The notes under the pieces: generated by a model | Told to the model about the DNA's origin: nothing | Databases searched by the model: none | Seen by the model: the letters and a program-made list of their open reading frames with translations, nothing else | Assembly (NCBI RefSeq): GCF_014199205.1 | Contig: NZ_JACIJD010000004.1 | Coordinates: forward strand, 62,001 to 126,000 | Reading direction: 5' to 3' | Origin: Muricoccus pecuniae | GTDB taxonomy: Bacteria > Pseudomonadota > Alphaproteobacteria > Acetobacterales > Acetobacteraceae | DNA length: 64,000 bases | Position numbers and translations under genes: made by a program | Shown: piece by piece, positions 1 to 8,762 of the stretch | Layout: each line of letters starts with the position of its first letter | Position numbering within the stretch: position 1 is the first letter of the stretch

Positions 1-3
1 CAG

Positions 4-297
4 ATGGCTGCCGAGACGACCGCTACCTTCGACCGCGTGGCCGACATCATCGCCGAGAACAGCGAGGTCGCGCGCGACAGCATCACCCCGGACAGCCACG
101 TTACCGAGGACCTGGGGATCGACAGCCTCGACTTCCTCGACATCGTCTTCGCCATCGACAAGGCCTTCGGGATCAAGGTGCCGGTGGAGAAGTGGACGCA
201 GGAGGTGAATGCCGGCGAGAAGCCCGCGGAGCACTACTTCGTCATGAAGAACCTGGCCGCGCGCATCGACGAGCTGGTCGCCGCCAAGGGCGCCTGA
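4..297 (+). CDS. acpXL: Acyl carrier protein AcpXL for very-long-chain lipid A fatty acid
   Basis: This 97-residue acyl carrier protein would carry the growing very-long-chain (C28-type) hydroxyacyl chain used for lipid A. The phosphopantetheine site is Ser41 in [10 protein letters not shown]. The following stretch ([20 protein letters not shown]) is the pattern I know from rhizobial AcpXL rather than from housekeeping AcpP, and the protein is longer than AcpP (about 78 residues). It opens a tight same-strand run whose next five genes match the rhizobial acpXL-lpxXL order. The start is 4 bases into the window, so its promoter is not visible. Identification is from recalled family motifs plus gene order. 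Confidence 0.92.
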   Translation: MAAETTATFDRVADIIAENSEVARDSITPDSHVTEDLGIDSLDFLDIVFAIDKAFGIKVPVEKWTQEVNAGEKPAEHYFVMKNLAARIDELVAAKGA

Positions 298-305
298 GGC
301 GCCCG

Positions 306-764
306 ATGCGCCTCGAATACTTCCAGATGATCGACCGGGTCGTGTCCCTGGAGGGGGACGCGATCGCGGTCGAGAGCCGCGTGCCCGAGGCCTCGCCGGT
401 CTTCGAGGGGCACTTCCCCGGCCATCCCCTGGTCCCCGGCGTGCTGCTGGTGGAGACCATGGCGCAGGCGAGCGGCTGGCTCATCCTTGGGCGCAACGGC
501 TTCGCCCGGATGCCCTTCCTCATGTCGGTGAAGGAGGCGAAGTTCCGCCATTTCGTCGGCCCGAACGCGCCGCTCGACGTCACCTCCCGCGTCACGCATG
601 ACGGCTCCGGCTACACCGTGACGGAGGCGCGCGTGACGAGCGAGGGCCGGCGCATCGCGGACGCGGAAATCCTTCTCCGCTCCATGCCCTTCCCCAATCC
701 CGACCTGGAGGCCGCCATGCGCGCCAGCGCCGCCCGGATCGGCCTGCCCGGCCACGCGGCATGA
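306..764 (+). CDS. fabZXL: 3-hydroxyacyl-ACP dehydratase, FabZ-like
   Basis: This 152-residue hot-dog-fold dehydratase removes water from 3-hydroxyacyl-ACP in each elongation cycle. The FabZ motif is clear: GHFPGHPLVPGVLLVETMAQ, with candidate catalytic His36 and Glu50, 14 residues apart as in FabZ. I chose the ATG at 306, just after the acpXL stop at 297, because longer in-frame starts would overlap acpXL by about 100 bases. Its stop overlaps the next start (ATGA). The role in the very-long-chain pathway follows from gene order. Confidence 0.9.
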   Translation: MRLEYFQMIDRVVSLEGDAIAVESRVPEASPVFEGHFPGHPLVPGVLLVETMAQASGWLILGRNGFARMPFLMSVKEAKFRHFVGPNAPLDVTSRVTHDGSGYTVTEARVTSEGRRIADAEILLRSMPFPNPDLEAAMRASAARIGLPGHAA

Positions 765-1930
765 ACCGCAAGTCAGTCGTCATCACAGGCATCGGCCTCG
801 TCACCGCGCTGGGTGAGGGCGCGGATGCGCATTGGGATGCGCTCTCCGCCGGCACGCAGCCCGTGGTGGACGAGACCACCTACGCCCCCTGGCCGGTCCA
901 CCCCCTCCCCGCCCTCGCGCTGGACAAACAGATCCCGAAGAAGGGCGACCAGCGGCAGATGGAGCCCTGGCAGCGCCTGGGGACCTATGCCGCGGGCCTG
1001 GCCATCGACGACGCGGATGCGCGCGGGCTGGTCGAGGACATGCACCTCATCGTCGCCGCCGGCGGCGGCGAGCGCGACCTGGCGCTGGACGAGCAGGTGA
1101 ATGCCGAGTTGGCGGAATCCGGCGACGGCGCCCGGCTGAACGAGATGCTGGCCACGGGCCTGCGCCCGACCCTCTTCCTCGCCCAGCTCTCCAACCTGCT
1201 GGCGGGCAACATCTCCATCGTCCACGGCGTCACCGGCTCCTCCCGCACCTTCATGGGCGAGGAGAGCGCGGCCGCCGATGCCGTGCGCATCGCCCATGCC
1301 CGCCTCGCGGAAGGCCGGGGCGAGATCGCCCTCGTCGGCGGCGCGATGACGGCCCAGCGCTGGGACCTGCTGCTGCTCTACCGCGGCGGCGAGGGCCTCC
1401 ACCAAGGCCCGTACAGGCCGCTCTCCGAGCGCGACGGCATGACGCTCGGCGGCATGGCCGGCTTCCTCGTGCTGGAGACCGAGGAGCATGCCCGCGCCCG
1501 CGGCGCCCGCATCCTCGCGCAACTGGACGCGGTGGCCAGCACCGCCGCCCGCCGCACCGTCGCGGGCGACGCGACCGCCGCGGCCAAGAGCCTCCTCGCC
1601 GCCGTCGCGCCCGAGGGGGTGGACGCCGTCATCTCCGGTGCTACCGGCGTGCGCGGCATCTGGGGGGAGGAGCAGGCCTTCCTGCGCGACCTCAACGCCC
1701 CCGTCCGCCACCCCGCCAGCCTCATCGGCCACGGGGTGGAGGGCGCCTTCCCCGCCCATGTGGCGCTGGCCGCCCTCGCCCTCTCCCGCGGCGCCCTCTT
1801 CGCGCCGATGGACCCTGCCGATGCGGGGGAGGCGCCCGACCTCCGGCGCGTCCTCGTCACCGGCTTCGGCCAGTGGCGCGGCGAGGCCCTCGCCCTCCTC
1901 TCCCGGCCCACTCTGACAGGCGCGGAGTGA
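761..1930 (+). CDS. fabF2XL: Beta-ketoacyl-ACP synthase-like protein FabF2XL, lacking the catalytic Cys
   Basis: This 389-residue thiolase-fold protein belongs to the beta-ketoacyl-ACP synthase family. It starts with the family's VVITGIGLVTALG segment. At the place where active synthases have the TACAT nucleophile motif, this protein reads TGSSRTFMGEE (about residues 158-168), so the condensing Cys is missing. The NAHGTGTP His motif is also not recognisable (SGATGVRG instead), while LIGHGVEGAFPAH keeps the second His. This resembles a KS-beta/chain-length-factor partner. The next gene is a complete synthase, so a heterodimer is likely but inferred. The start overlaps the fabZXL stop by 4 bases. 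Confidence 0.88.
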   Translation: MNRKSVVITGIGLVTALGEGADAHWDALSAGTQPVVDETTYAPWPVHPLPALALDKQIPKKGDQRQMEPWQRLGTYAAGLAIDDADARGLVEDMHLIVAAGGGERDLALDEQVNAELAESGDGARLNEMLATGLRPTLFLAQLSNLLAGNISIVHGVTGSSRTFMGEESAAADAVRIAHARLAEGRGEIALVGGAMTAQRWDLLLLYRGGEGLHQGPYRPLSERDGMTLGGMAGFLVLETEEHARARGARILAQLDAVASTAARRTVAGDATAAAKSLLAAVAPEGVDAVISGATGVRGIWGEEQAFLRDLNAPVRHPASLIGHGVEGAFPAHVALAALALSRGALFAPMDPADAGEAPDLRRVLVTGFGQWRGEALALLSRPTLTGAE

Positions 1931-1935
1931 ACTCC

Positions 1936-3186
1936 ATGCGCGACCATCTCGGCCGCCCCCTCGTCGCGGTGACGGGCATCGGCGCCGTCACTTCCCTCGG
2001 CTTCGGCGTGGCCGACAACTGGTCCCGCCTCCTGGCCGGGCAGTCCGGCATCCGCCGCATCACCCGCTTCCCGACCGACCACCTGAAGACGGCCATCGCC
2101 GGCACGGTGGACCTGCCCGGCGGCGAGGGCTTCACCAGCCCCGTGCGGGTGGAGCGCATGGCGGCCATGGTGATGGAGGAGGCGATCGCCGAGGCCGCGA
2201 TCGGCGCCGCGGGCAACTTCCCCGGCCCGCTCTTCCTCGGCATGCCGCCGGTGGAGATCGAGTGGCCCGTCCGGTTCGACCTCGCCCGCCGCGCGCATGA
2301 CCCCTCCTACGCCGGCATGACGAAGCAGGCGGAGAGGCGCGCGGATATCTACGAGACCTATCTCTATGGCGGCGTGGGCGAGCGCCTGGCCGCGCGCTTC
2401 GGCACGCGGGGCGCGCCGATCTCCGTCACCACCGCCTGCGCCACTGGCGCGACCGCCATCCAGCTCGGCGCGGAGGCCATCCAGCGCGGCGAGTGCGACG
2501 CCTGCATCGCCCTCGGCGCCGACGGCTCCGTCCATGCCGAGTCCCTGATCCGCTTCTCCCTTCTCTCCGCTCTCTCCACCAGGGACGACGACCCCACCAA
2601 GGCTTCCCGCCCCTTCGAGAAGAACCGCGCCGGCTTCGTCATGTCCGAGGGCGCCGCCGCGCTGGTGCTGGAGAACTACGAGACGGCCCGGGCGCGCGGG
2701 GCGACGATCCTCGGCCTCGTCGCAGGCGCAGGCGAGCGCGCGGACAACTTCCACCGCACCCGCTCCAACCCCGACGGCCGCGCCATCGTCGGCGCGATGC
2801 GGAACGCCCTGGCCGATGCCGGGCTGGAGCCCGCCGACATCTCCTATGTCAACGCCCACGGCACCGGCACGCCGGAGAACGACAAGATGGAGACCTTCGG
2901 CATGCGCGCCGTCTTCGGCGAGGACGCGCCGCCCATCTCCTCCAACAAGAGCATGATCGGCCACACCCTCTCCGCCGCCGGCGCGCTGGAGGCGGTGTTC
3001 TCCCTGCTCACCATCCGTGACGGGCGCCTGCCGCCCACCATCAACCACGACGAGCCGGACCCGAGCATCACGCTCGACGTCGTGCCCAATGTCGCGCGCG
3101 ATGCGGCGGTGAGGCACGTGCTGTCCAACTCCTTCGGCTTCGGCGGGCAGAACGTGTGCCTCGTCCTCTCGGGAGAGCCGGCCTGA
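1936..3186 (+). CDS. fabF1XL: Beta-ketoacyl-ACP synthase FabF1XL (catalytic)
   Basis: This 416-residue protein is a full beta-ketoacyl-ACP synthase that adds two-carbon units to the acyl-ACP. The Cys-His-His machinery is all visible: Cys168 in VTTACATGATA, the first His in NAHGTGTPEND, and Lys/His in NKSMIGHTLSAAG. The ATG at 1936 lies 5 bases after the stop of fabF2XL and gives the normal FabF length; an in-frame extension upstream would run across fabF2XL and is not credible. The stop shares one base with the next ATG. It is probably the active partner of the Cys-less FabF2XL. Confidence 0.92.
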   Translation: MRDHLGRPLVAVTGIGAVTSLGFGVADNWSRLLAGQSGIRRITRFPTDHLKTAIAGTVDLPGGEGFTSPVRVERMAAMVMEEAIAEAAIGAAGNFPGPLFLGMPPVEIEWPVRFDLARRAHDPSYAGMTKQAERRADIYETYLYGGVGERLAARFGTRGAPISVTTACATGATAIQLGAEAIQRGECDACIALGADGSVHAESLIRFSLLSALSTRDDDPTKASRPFEKNRAGFVMSEGAAALVLENYETARARGATILGLVAGAGERADNFHRTRSNPDGRAIVGAMRNALADAGLEPADISYVNAHGTGTPENDKMETFGMRAVFGEDAPPISSNKSMIGHTLSAAGALEAVFSLLTIRDGRLPPTINHDEPDPSITLDVVPNVARDAAVRHVLSNSFGFGGQNVCLVLSGEPA

Positions 3187-4208
3187 TGCGCGCCCTCCGC
3201 CTCCACGGCGACCGTGACCTCCGGCTGGAGGAGATCCCCGAGCCCCCGCCCCCCGCCCCGGGCGAGGTGCGTCTGCGGATGCGCGGCGTCGCGCTGAACC
3301 ACATTGACGTCTGGGGCTGGCGCGGCATGGCCTTCACCCAGCGCAAGCTGCCCATCTGCGTCGGCGCGGAAGCCGTGGGCGAGGTGGTCGAGGTCGGCGA
3401 GGGCGTGGAGGGCTGGAAGCCGGGAGACCGCGTCGCCCCCTATGGCGCGCAGACCTGCGGCCACTGCCGCGCCTGCGTCGAGGGCCGGGACAATCTCTGC
3501 GAGAACGTCGCGGGGGTGAAGGGCTTCCACCTCGACGGCTTCGCGGCGGAATACGTGAACCAGCAGGCCCGGCTGCTCGTGCGCGTGCCCGACGGGGTGA
3601 GCGACAACGACGCCGCCTGCGCCGCCATCACCTTCTCCACCGTCGAGCACATGCTGTTCGACAACGCCAGGCTCCAGCCCGGCGAGACGATCCTCGTCCA
3701 CGCCGCCGGTTCCGGCATCGGCACGGTGGCGATCAAGGAGGCGAAGGCGCTCGGCTGCACCGTGATCGCGACGGCGGGCGACGACGAGAAGTGCGAGAAG
3801 GCCCGCGCGCTCGGCGCCGACCACGTCGTGAACTACAAAGAGAAGAACTTCGCCTCCATCGCCCGCCGCCTGACGGACAAGGTGGGGGTGGATGTGGTGT
3901 TCGAGCATGTCGGCGCCAGCACCTGGGCGGGCTCGCTGCTCGCGCTGCGGATGGGAGGGCGGCTCGTCACCTGCGGCTCCACCTCCGGCGTCTCGGCCGA
4001 GACGAACCTGATGATGATCTTCCAGCGCCAGCTCCGCATCTTCGGCAGCTTCGGCGCCTCCATGCGCAACGTGGCGGACGGGTTGGCGAAGATGGCCGGC
4101 GGCATGACGCCCGTGCTGGACCGCGTGATCCCGCTGGAGAACTTCGCCGAAGGGCTGGACCGGCTGGAGAGCCGCCGCGTCTTCGGCAAGATCGTGGTGA
4201 CGATCTAG
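3186..4208 (+). CDS. adh2XL: Zinc-binding alcohol dehydrogenase / quinone-oxidoreductase-like protein of the VLCFA cluster
   Basis: This is a 340-residue medium-chain dehydrogenase/reductase. It has the structural zinc loop CGHCRACVEGRDNLC and a Rossmann nucleotide motif HAAGSGIGTVAIKEAKALG. In rhizobial acpXL clusters the gene at this position is a zinc alcohol dehydrogenase thought to act as an enoyl-type reductase or in forming the omega-1 hydroxy/oxo group; the exact reaction is not settled by sequence. The ATG at 3186 overlaps the previous stop. The next gene begins one base after its stop, so it is part of the operon. Confidence 0.85.
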   Translation: MRALRLHGDRDLRLEEIPEPPPPAPGEVRLRMRGVALNHIDVWGWRGMAFTQRKLPICVGAEAVGEVVEVGEGVEGWKPGDRVAPYGAQTCGHCRACVEGRDNLCENVAGVKGFHLDGFAAEYVNQQARLLVRVPDGVSDNDAACAAITFSTVEHMLFDNARLQPGETILVHAAGSGIGTVAIKEAKALGCTVIATAGDDEKCEKARALGADHVVNYKEKNFASIARRLTDKVGVDVVFEHVGASTWAGSLLALRMGGRLVTCGSTSGVSAETNLMMIFQRQLRIFGSFGASMRNVADGLAKMAGGMTPVLDRVIPLENFAEGLDRLESRRVFGKIVVTI

Positions 4209-4209
4209 C

Positions 4210-5103
4210 ATGCCCCGTGGCGGGCCCGCGGACGCCGCGCTGTCCGCCCTCACCTCCCTCGGCTTCGCCATCCCGCGCGCGCTGGGCCCCACTCTCGGCC
4301 CGCGCTTCGGCGCAGCGCTGGCCCGTCGCCTCGGCCCCCTCACCCCCGCGCACCGGATCGCGATGGAGAACATTGCGGCCGCCTTCCCGGAGAGGGATGC
4401 CGACTGGCACCGGCGGATCGCGGATGAGGCCTGGGACAATCTCGGCCGCGTCGCCTTCGAGTACGGCCATCTCGGCAGGATCTGGGACCTGACCGAGGCC
4501 CGCGACCCCGCCAGCCGCATCCAGTCCGACGACGCGACCCATGCCCGCTTCGAGGAGTTGCGCCGCACCGGCGGCCCCTGCCTCGTCTTCGCGGCGCATC
4601 TCGCGAACTGGGAGCTTCCGGCGGTCGCCGCCGCGCAGCTCGGGATGGAAGCCGCGGTGCTCTACCGCACCCCCAACAGCCGCCCGATCGCCGAGCACAT
4701 CCTGAAGCTGCGCGAGGGGATGATGGGCGAGTTGATCCCCGCCGGAATCACCGCCCCGACCAAGCTCGCCAAGGCGCTGCAGCGCGGCGCGGTGGTGGGG
4801 ATGGTGGTGGACCAGCGCTTCGGGCGCGGGCCGACCATCGACTTCCTCGGCCGCCCCGCCCAGGCGAACCCGCTGCTGGCCAATCTCGCCCGCCGCTTCG
4901 ACTGCCCCGTGCGCGGCGCCCGCGCCATCCGCCTGCCGGGCGGCCGCTTCCAATTGGAGCTGACCGACCCGATCACCCTGCCGCGCGACGCCGAGGGGCT
5001 GGTCGACGTGACCGCCGCGACCCAGGTGGTGAACGACGTCATCGCCGCCTGGGTTCGCGAGTACCCGGGGCAATGGTTGTGGATGCACCGCCGCTGGCGG
5101 TGA
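4210..5103 (+). CDS. lpxXL: Lipid A very-long-chain acyltransferase LpxXL (LpxL/LpxM family)
   Basis: This 297-residue inner-membrane-associated lysophospholipid/lipid A acyltransferase would transfer the very-long-chain acyl group from AcpXL to lipid A. The HX4(D/E) catalytic motif is seen as FAAHLANWE, and the family region VVDQRFGRGPTIDFLGRPA follows. It ends the six-gene cluster. Length is slightly short for the family (about 300 residues), but nothing looks truncated. The assignment as LpxXL rather than LpxL rests on its position directly behind acpXL-fabZ-fabF2-fabF1-adh. Confidence 0.88.
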   Translation: MPRGGPADAALSALTSLGFAIPRALGPTLGPRFGAALARRLGPLTPAHRIAMENIAAAFPERDADWHRRIADEAWDNLGRVAFEYGHLGRIWDLTEARDPASRIQSDDATHARFEELRRTGGPCLVFAAHLANWELPAVAAAQLGMEAAVLYRTPNSRPIAEHILKLREGMMGELIPAGITAPTKLAKALQRGAVVGMVVDQRFGRGPTIDFLGRPAQANPLLANLARRFDCPVRGARAIRLPGGRFQLELTDPITLPRDAEGLVDVTAATQVVNDVIAAWVREYPGQWLWMHRRWR

Positions 5104-5976
5104 TCACCTTCCCCGCAGCATGCGGATGATGCCGGAGAAGTCGGTGCCGCCCCCGCCCTGCTCCACGAACTCGCGGTAGAGCTCCAGCGCCCGCGCGCCC
5201 ATGGGGGTGGAAGCGCCGGTTTCCGCCGCCGCCTGCTGCGCCAGCCCGACATCCTTGACCATCAGCGCCGCCGCGAAGCCCGGCCGGTAGTCCCGGTTCG
5301 CCGGGCTGGCCGGCACGGGCCCGGGGACGGGGCAGTAGGTAGTCAGCGACCAGCACTGGCCGGAGGATTTCGAGGCCACCTCGAACAGCGCCTCGTGCGA
5401 CAGGCCGAGCTTCTCGGCCAGGACGAAGGCCTCGCAGGTGCCGATCATGCTGATGGCCAGGAGCATGTTGTTGCAGGCCTTGGCCGCCTGCCCTGCCCCG
5501 GCCTCGCCGCAATGCACCACGGTCCTGCCCATGGCTTGCAGCAGGGGCTCCGCACGGGCGAAGGCATCCCCCGGCCCGCCCACCATGAAGGTCAGCGTCG
5601 CCGCCTCGGCACCCATCACCCCGCCCGAAACGGGAGCGTCCAGGAAGGGACGGCCAGCGGCGGCGGCCACCTCCCGCGCCGTGCCGACATCGATGGTGGA
5701 GCAGTCGATCAGCACCGTCTCCGGCGCCGAGGCCGCGGCCAACCCGCCGGTGCCGAGCCAAGCCTCCCGCACGTGCTGCCCGGCCGGAAGCATGGTGAGG
5801 ACGAACTCCGCCCCGCCCGCCGCCTCGGCTCCCGAGGTCGCCGGCCGCGCACCCTCCGCCCGCGCCATCGCCCCGGCCGAGAGATCATAGACGGACACCT
5901 CGTGCCCGGCCCTGACCAGGTTCCGCGCCATCGGCGCGCCCATGTTGCCGAGTCCCACGAATCCGATCCGGGCCAC
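5104..5976 (-). CDS. mmsB: 3-hydroxyisobutyrate dehydrogenase
   Basis: This 290-residue NAD-dependent beta-hydroxyacid dehydrogenase probably oxidises 3-hydroxyisobutyrate to methylmalonate semialdehyde in valine breakdown. Visible are the N-terminal Rossmann motif FVGLGNMGAPMARNL, the substrate motif DCSTID, DAPVSGG, and the catalytic Lys in GAGQAAKACNN. The start is GTG at 5976, preceded by GGAGG at a good distance; no ATG fits the conserved N-terminus. It is convergent with lpxXL with no spacing. Related enzymes (tartronate semialdehyde or glyoxylate reductases) share the fold, so the exact substrate is an inference. Confidence 0.85.
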   Translation of the reverse strand: MARIGFVGLGNMGAPMARNLVRAGHEVSVYDLSAGAMARAEGARPATSGAEAAGGAEFVLTMLPAGQHVREAWLGTGGLAAASAPETVLIDCSTIDVGTAREVAAAAGRPFLDAPVSGGVMGAEAATLTFMVGGPGDAFARAEPLLQAMGRTVVHCGEAGAGQAAKACNNMLLAISMIGTCEAFVLAEKLGLSHEALFEVASKSSGQCWSLTTYCPVPGPVPASPANRDYRPGFAAALMVKDVGLAQQAAAETGASTPMGARALELYREFVEQGGGGTDFSGIIRMLRGR

Positions 5977-6103
5977 CGCTTCCTCCGTTCCTGTTGCGCG
6001 AAGGCTAGGCCGCGGCCCGGCACGGGTCCACTCGGCAACAGGCTGGGAGGCGCCGCGCCCGACGCGTCTTCCGGACCAGAGCCCCCCTTCCAGCGGGCCC
6101 GCG

Positions 6104-8077
6104 TCAGGCCGCGGCGGCGAAGCGCGCGGCCAGGTCCGCCGGCAGCTTGATGGGCGAGCGGAAAGCCAGGCCCAGCGCATCACCGGGGCGCTGACCGACC
6201 ACAACCGCCTCGCCCGCCAGCCCGAGTGCCGGCACCCGCAGCTCGCCTGCCGCTCCCTCGGCGGCGTTCGCCTCGGTCCGCACCTGCGCACCGCCTTCCG
6301 AGATGTCCACGAGGCGGGCAGCATGCATCTTCCCATCCAGAACGAGCTCACAGGGCAGGTCCAGCGAGACACGCTGGCTCGTGCGCCGTTCCGCCTCGGC
6401 GACCGAGTTGCGGATGGACTGGATGAGGAACCGGCGCGAACGGTCCGTGTTGCTGGCCAGCCCGCCGGCATCGGCCTGGAGCTGGCTCGCGCGCTCGTTC
6501 GCCTCGCCGGCAATCGAGACGACGCCGGCCATCATCTCCGTCACGGATTCCACCGCCGTCGCGGCATGGGCCACAGAGCGGCTGATCTCCTGCGTGGCCG
6601 CGCTCTGCTGCTCCATGGCGGCCGCGATCGCGACGGAGACCTCGCCCATCTCGCTCACCCGGCCACCGATACGCCCGACCACGTCCACCGTCTCGGTCGT
6701 GGCGTTCTGGATCTGCGAGATCTGGTTGCTGATCTCCTCCGTCGCCCGCGCCGTCTGGCTGGCGAGGTTCTTCACTTCTCCCGCGACGACGGCGAAGCTG
6801 CGGCCGGCCTCCCCGGCCCGCGCCGCCTCGATGGTGGCGTTGAGGGCGAGCAGATGGGTCTGACTCGCGATCTCGGTGATGAGGGAGGCGATCTGTCCGA
6901 TCTGCGCCACCTCCGTCCGAAGCTGCGAGATGGTCCTCGTCGCGGCCTCGCTCTCCTCGACCGCGCCGCGCGTGACCTCGCCCGCATGGGTGATGCGGCG
7001 GTTGATCTCGCCGATCGAGGCCGCCAGCTCCTCCGCCGCCGCGGCGACGGTCTGGGAGCTACCCAGGGCCTCGGTCGCGGCACGGGCGGCGGTGTCGGCG
7101 CGCTCGCTCACGGAGCCCACCGCATCAGCCATGCCGTTCGCGTAGCGCGCCATGCTGGAGGTAGCGGTCGTGACTTCCTCAGCCGTCTGGTTCGCCGCGC
7201 GCTCCACCTTATCGGCCATCTCCTGCAGCGCCTTGACGCGCTCCTGCAGCTCGTCGCGCGCACGCTGCGCCCGGACTTCCTCGGCATAGGCAAGCTTCGC
7301 CCTGAGACTGCGCAGCAGGCGGCTGATCGCGCGCAGCTCGTAGACGGGCACGTCGTCGATGCTGTGCTGCAGGTCGCCGCGGGCGAGCGCGCCGAACTGC
7401 GCCTCGATGCGGGAAACGGCGCGCTGCATCCGGCGCATGGCCAGCGCGGCCCGCAGCGCGACGGCACCGCCGATGCAGCCCAGCGCCACGGCACGGGTGA
7501 AGGCATCCACGCCCATCGTGCCCGCGACGATGCTCGCCGAAACCGCGCCGAAGATGACAGCGAGGTCGACCGCCGTGCCGCTCGCGATGCCGTGCATCAC
7601 CCGGCGCCACAGCGCCAGCGGACCGCGCCGCAGGATGGCGCCGCCCTGGACCTGCAGCCCGCCCGCACGCCCTTCCCGCAGCGCGGCATAAGCGGCCTCG
7701 GCCGCGGCGACGTCCTCCCGCTCGGGCCGCGTGCGGATGGAGATATAGCCCTGCACGATGCCGTTCTCGACGACGGGCGTGACATTCGCGCGGACCCAGT
7801 AGAAGTCACCGTTCTTCGCGCGGTTCTTCACCAGCCCTTCCCAGGGCTGCCCTGCACGGACCGTATCCCAGAGGTCGCGGAAGGCGGCCTTCGGCATGTG
7901 TGGGTGCCGCACGAGGTTGTGCGGAGCGCCGATCAGCTCCTCGCGCGTGAAGCCGCTGACCTGCACGAAGGCGTCGTTAGCGAAAACGATCCGCCCGCCC
8001 GTGTCGGTTTGGGATACGAGGAGCGTGCCTTCCGGCAGCGGAACCTCGTTCGTCGTGATCGGTCCATTATCGCGCAT
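6104..8077 (-). CDS. Aer-like PAS methyl-accepting chemotaxis protein with C-terminal PilZ domain
   Basis: This 657-residue receptor has an N-terminal PAS domain of the Aer type (about residues 10-120; motif [15 protein letters not shown] and [12 protein letters not shown]), a hydrophobic segment at about 165-210, a long helical signalling domain whose hairpin tip is near [20 protein letters not shown], and a C-terminal PilZ domain (about 564-650). The PilZ c-di-GMP-binding residues are present: RTSQR for RxxxR and DISEGG for DxSxxG. It should sense redox or oxygen state through PAS, probably with FAD, and signal to CheA. The PilZ tail suggests direct c-di-GMP input. It is a lone gene, separate from the che operon. 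Confidence 0.9.
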   Translation of the reverse strand: MRDNGPITTNEVPLPEGTLLVSQTDTGGRIVFANDAFVQVSGFTREELIGAPHNLVRHPHMPKAAFRDLWDTVRAGQPWEGLVKNRAKNGDFYWVRANVTPVVENGIVQGYISIRTRPEREDVAAAEAAYAALREGRAGGLQVQGGAILRRGPLALWRRVMHGIASGTAVDLAVIFGAVSASIVAGTMGVDAFTRAVALGCIGGAVALRAALAMRRMQRAVSRIEAQFGALARGDLQHSIDDVPVYELRAISRLLRSLRAKLAYAEEVRAQRARDELQERVKALQEMADKVERAANQTAEEVTTATSSMARYANGMADAVGSVSERADTAARAATEALGSSQTVAAAAEELAASIGEINRRITHAGEVTRGAVEESEAATRTISQLRTEVAQIGQIASLITEIASQTHLLALNATIEAARAGEAGRSFAVVAGEVKNLASQTARATEEISNQISQIQNATTETVDVVGRIGGRVSEMGEVSVAIAAAMEQQSAATQEISRSVAHAATAVESVTEMMAGVVSIAGEANERASQLQADAGGLASNTDRSRRFLIQSIRNSVAEAERRTSQRVSLDLPCELVLDGKMHAARLVDISEGGAQVRTEANAAEGAAGELRVPALGLAGEAVVVGQRPGDALGLAFRSPIKLPADLAARFAAAA

Positions 8078-8168
8078 CGTGCAGGCCCGGCATCCTGGGT
8101 TTTCTCAAGACCTGCAGGATAAACACGGACACGTTACCACGAGCCTAAACGGCGCAGATTCCACTGGG

Positions 8169-8642
8169 TCAGACAGGGATCTCGCCGGGCGGCTTCAACG
8201 CGGTCAGCACGAAGGAGGACTTCGTTTCCTTCACGCCGGGCATCCGCAACAGCGCGCGCATGGCGAAGTCGGCATAGGCCTCAAAATCGGTGGCAAGCAC
8301 GTGCAGCAGGTAGTCCATCTCGCCGCTCATCGCATAGGCCGCCAACACCTCCGGCCGGGCCGAGAGGGCCTTCTGAAATCCCTCGACCACCTCCTCCGCA
8401 TGACTCGACAAGGCGACGAGAACGAAGGCCTGCAAGGGCAGTCCCACGCGCGCGGGTTCCAGAACGGCGGCGTAGCGCGCGATCACGCCCGTCTCTTCAA
8501 GGCGCCGCACCCGCCGCTGACAGGGCGTGGGCGAGAGGCCGATCTGCTCGGCCAGCGCGACCACGGGCAGCCTTCCATCCCGTTGCAGGGCACGCAGGAT
8601 CCGGCGATCGATCGAGTCGAGGGGTGGAGCGGTTTTCGCCAT
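8169..8642 (-). CDS. Lrp/AsnC family transcriptional regulator
   Basis: This 157-residue regulator has an N-terminal helix-turn-helix (DSIDRRILRALQRDGR through LSPTPCQRRVRRLEE, about residues 9-50) and a C-terminal ligand-binding RAM domain (AYAMSGEMDYLLHVLATD). It is divergent from the phenylalanine hydroxylase gene across a 120-base gap, which is a common arrangement for an amino-acid-responsive regulator of phhA. That target is an inference from position. The ATG at 8642 gives the usual family length. Confidence 0.9.
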   Translation of the reverse strand: MAKTAPPLDSIDRRILRALQRDGRLPVVALAEQIGLSPTPCQRRVRRLEETGVIARYAAVLEPARVGLPLQAFVLVALSSHAEEVVEGFQKALSARPEVLAAYAMSGEMDYLLHVLATDFEAYADFAMRALLRMPGVKETKSSFVLTALKPPGEIPV

Positions 8643-8762
8643 GGCGGTCGGCTTTCCTGGTGTTCTTCGCTCAGGATAGCCCTCGATTCCGGCAGATTTA
8701 CCGCTTTTCTCTCCCTCTTCCCTCCTAGGCTCGGGGACAACGAGATTAGGGAGGCACCACCC

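Noticed and set aside
8134-8148. TTAC-N7-CTAA before the Aer-like receptor as a CtrA box
   Set aside because: Two mismatches from TTAA-N7-TTAA; too weak without conservation.
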